Below are positions 17,801 to 18,353 of a stretch of 18,353 bases of DNA, piece by piece. The notes beneath the pieces were generated by a model. The model ran no database searches. It saw only the letters and a list, made by a program, of their open reading frames with translations, and had not been told where the DNA came from. This DNA comes from Extensimonas sp963708545 (GTDB taxonomy: Bacteria > Pseudomonadota > Gammaproteobacteria > Burkholderiales > Burkholderiaceae_C), in NCBI GenBank assembly GCA_963708545.1, contig CAVPUD010000016.1:1-18353 (forward strand), read 5' to 3'. The first letter of the stretch is position 1; every line of letters begins with the position of its first letter. The translations under genes were made by a program, and so were the position numbers.

Positions 17801-18353
17801 GGCAGCGCTCCGTTGGCCAGCACCACCAGCGCGGCAATTACCACGATGGCGGCCAGCCCCGCGGCAAAAGCCAGGCGGGGGTCGTCCTCGTGCATTTTTT
17901 CGGAAATGTCGCTCGCAGAGGCATCCCCTTGGGCGATCACCGCGTACAGGCGTCTTTCGACGGCATCGACACAATCAACGACCACGTAGCTGTCGTCCGG
18001 AAAATAAGCCCTGGGCGCTTTCTGGCGCTTGAGCATGGGCACGATGTTTTTGAAGTGCGTGACGAAGTCGACAGAAAAACCGGCGCCGGTGTATTGCATA
18101 CGCGCGTGCGGCGCGCCGTAGCCGCACCCCCAGGTGGCACTTTGCAGGGGCCGGTCAGGCAGCAGCCGCTCGCGCAGCCAAAACACCGCCAGCACCACAG
18201 CCGCCAAGACGGCACAAAAGATGCCGACGTGGTTCAGGGTCTGCGCCGCCGCGTGCAGCGCCGCCATGTCCGCAGGGCTTGATGCAGCTTGCAGGAACTG
18301 CGCGACAGGCGCTGCCACCAAGGCGAAACCGAGCCCCGGCGCCACGCCCAGCA
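17797..18353 (-). CDS. HyfB-like antiporter subunit, C-terminal part (cut by window edge)
   Basis: Only the last about 185 residues are present; the start lies beyond the right edge. The piece holds a membrane helix (HVGIFCAVLAAVVLAVFWLRERLL), the HyfB/HycC-type signature TWGCGYGAPHARMQYTGAGFSVDF, a cytoplasmic segment, and a final membrane helix (AFAAGLAAIVVIAALVVLA). Full-length homologues are about 600-680 residues with a NuoL/M/N-like antiporter core. It is first among the visible genes of the operon and overlaps the HyfC-like gene by four bases. The operon promoter is outside the window. Confidence 0.88.
   Translation of the reverse strand, partial: LGVAPGLGFALVAAPVAQFLQAASSPADMAALHAAAQTLNHVGIFCAVLAAVVLAVFWLRERLLPDRPLQSATWGCGYGAPHARMQYTGAGFSVDFVTHFKNIVPMLKRQKAPRAYFPDDSYVVVDCVDAVERRLYAVIAQGDASASDISEKMHEDDPRLAFAAGLAAIVVIAALVVLANGALP

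Noticed and set aside
12486..18353. Annotation as an active hydrogenase-4 or formate hydrogenlyase
   Set aside because: The large subunit lacks both complete CxxC pairs for Ni-Fe, and no formate dehydrogenase or hyp genes are visible in the window.

Overview
The window looks like a chromosomal segment of a high-GC betaproteobacterium, most likely family Comamonadaceae (Acidovorax/Simplicispira/Hydrogenophaga-like). This rests on the GC-rich, GCG-heavy codon use, on the protein types, and on an AT-rich repeat at 8440-8510 whose core (CTAGCGCTTG...CAAGCGCTAG) resembles an interspersed repeat I recall from Comamonadaceae genomes. No tRNA, rRNA or CRISPR array is visible.

Left end (1-1490) is accessory DNA. 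It holds a lower-GC integron gene cassette (one small membrane-anchored protein plus its attC site), a 3' remnant of an IS1111-group (IS110 family) transposase, and a short palindrome cutting that remnant off. Next come a NodJ-type ABC-2 permease gene without its ATPase and, divergently, purT (formate-dependent GAR transformylase). A 12-bp tandem repeat of six full copies lies between their starts.

Middle (3776-12465) is mostly housekeeping. It has an AEC-family permease and a class III old yellow enzyme on the minus strand. On the plus strand a tightly overlapping trio follows: rep helicase, a 145-aa exported protein, and pldA (outer membrane phospholipase A). The exported protein's signal peptide is encoded by the interspersed repeat. 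Then come an unknown 132-aa protein, a universal stress protein (minus strand) and tgt (queuine tRNA-ribosyltransferase).

Right end (12486 to the edge, minus strand) is the most interesting part. Six tightly packed genes resemble hydrogenase-4 (hyfB, C, E, F, G and a ferredoxin-hyfI fusion); the first is cut by the window edge. Junctions are ATGA overlaps or gaps of 2-8 nt. The membrane arm and the small-subunit FeS ligands look intact, but the large subunit lacks both canonical CxxC pairs that bind the Ni-Fe centre. This fits the poorly understood energy-converting-hydrogenase-related (Ehr) complexes, evolutionary relatives of complex I and group 4 hydrogenases. It is probably a proton- or sodium-translocating membrane redox enzyme of unknown substrate, not a hydrogenase.
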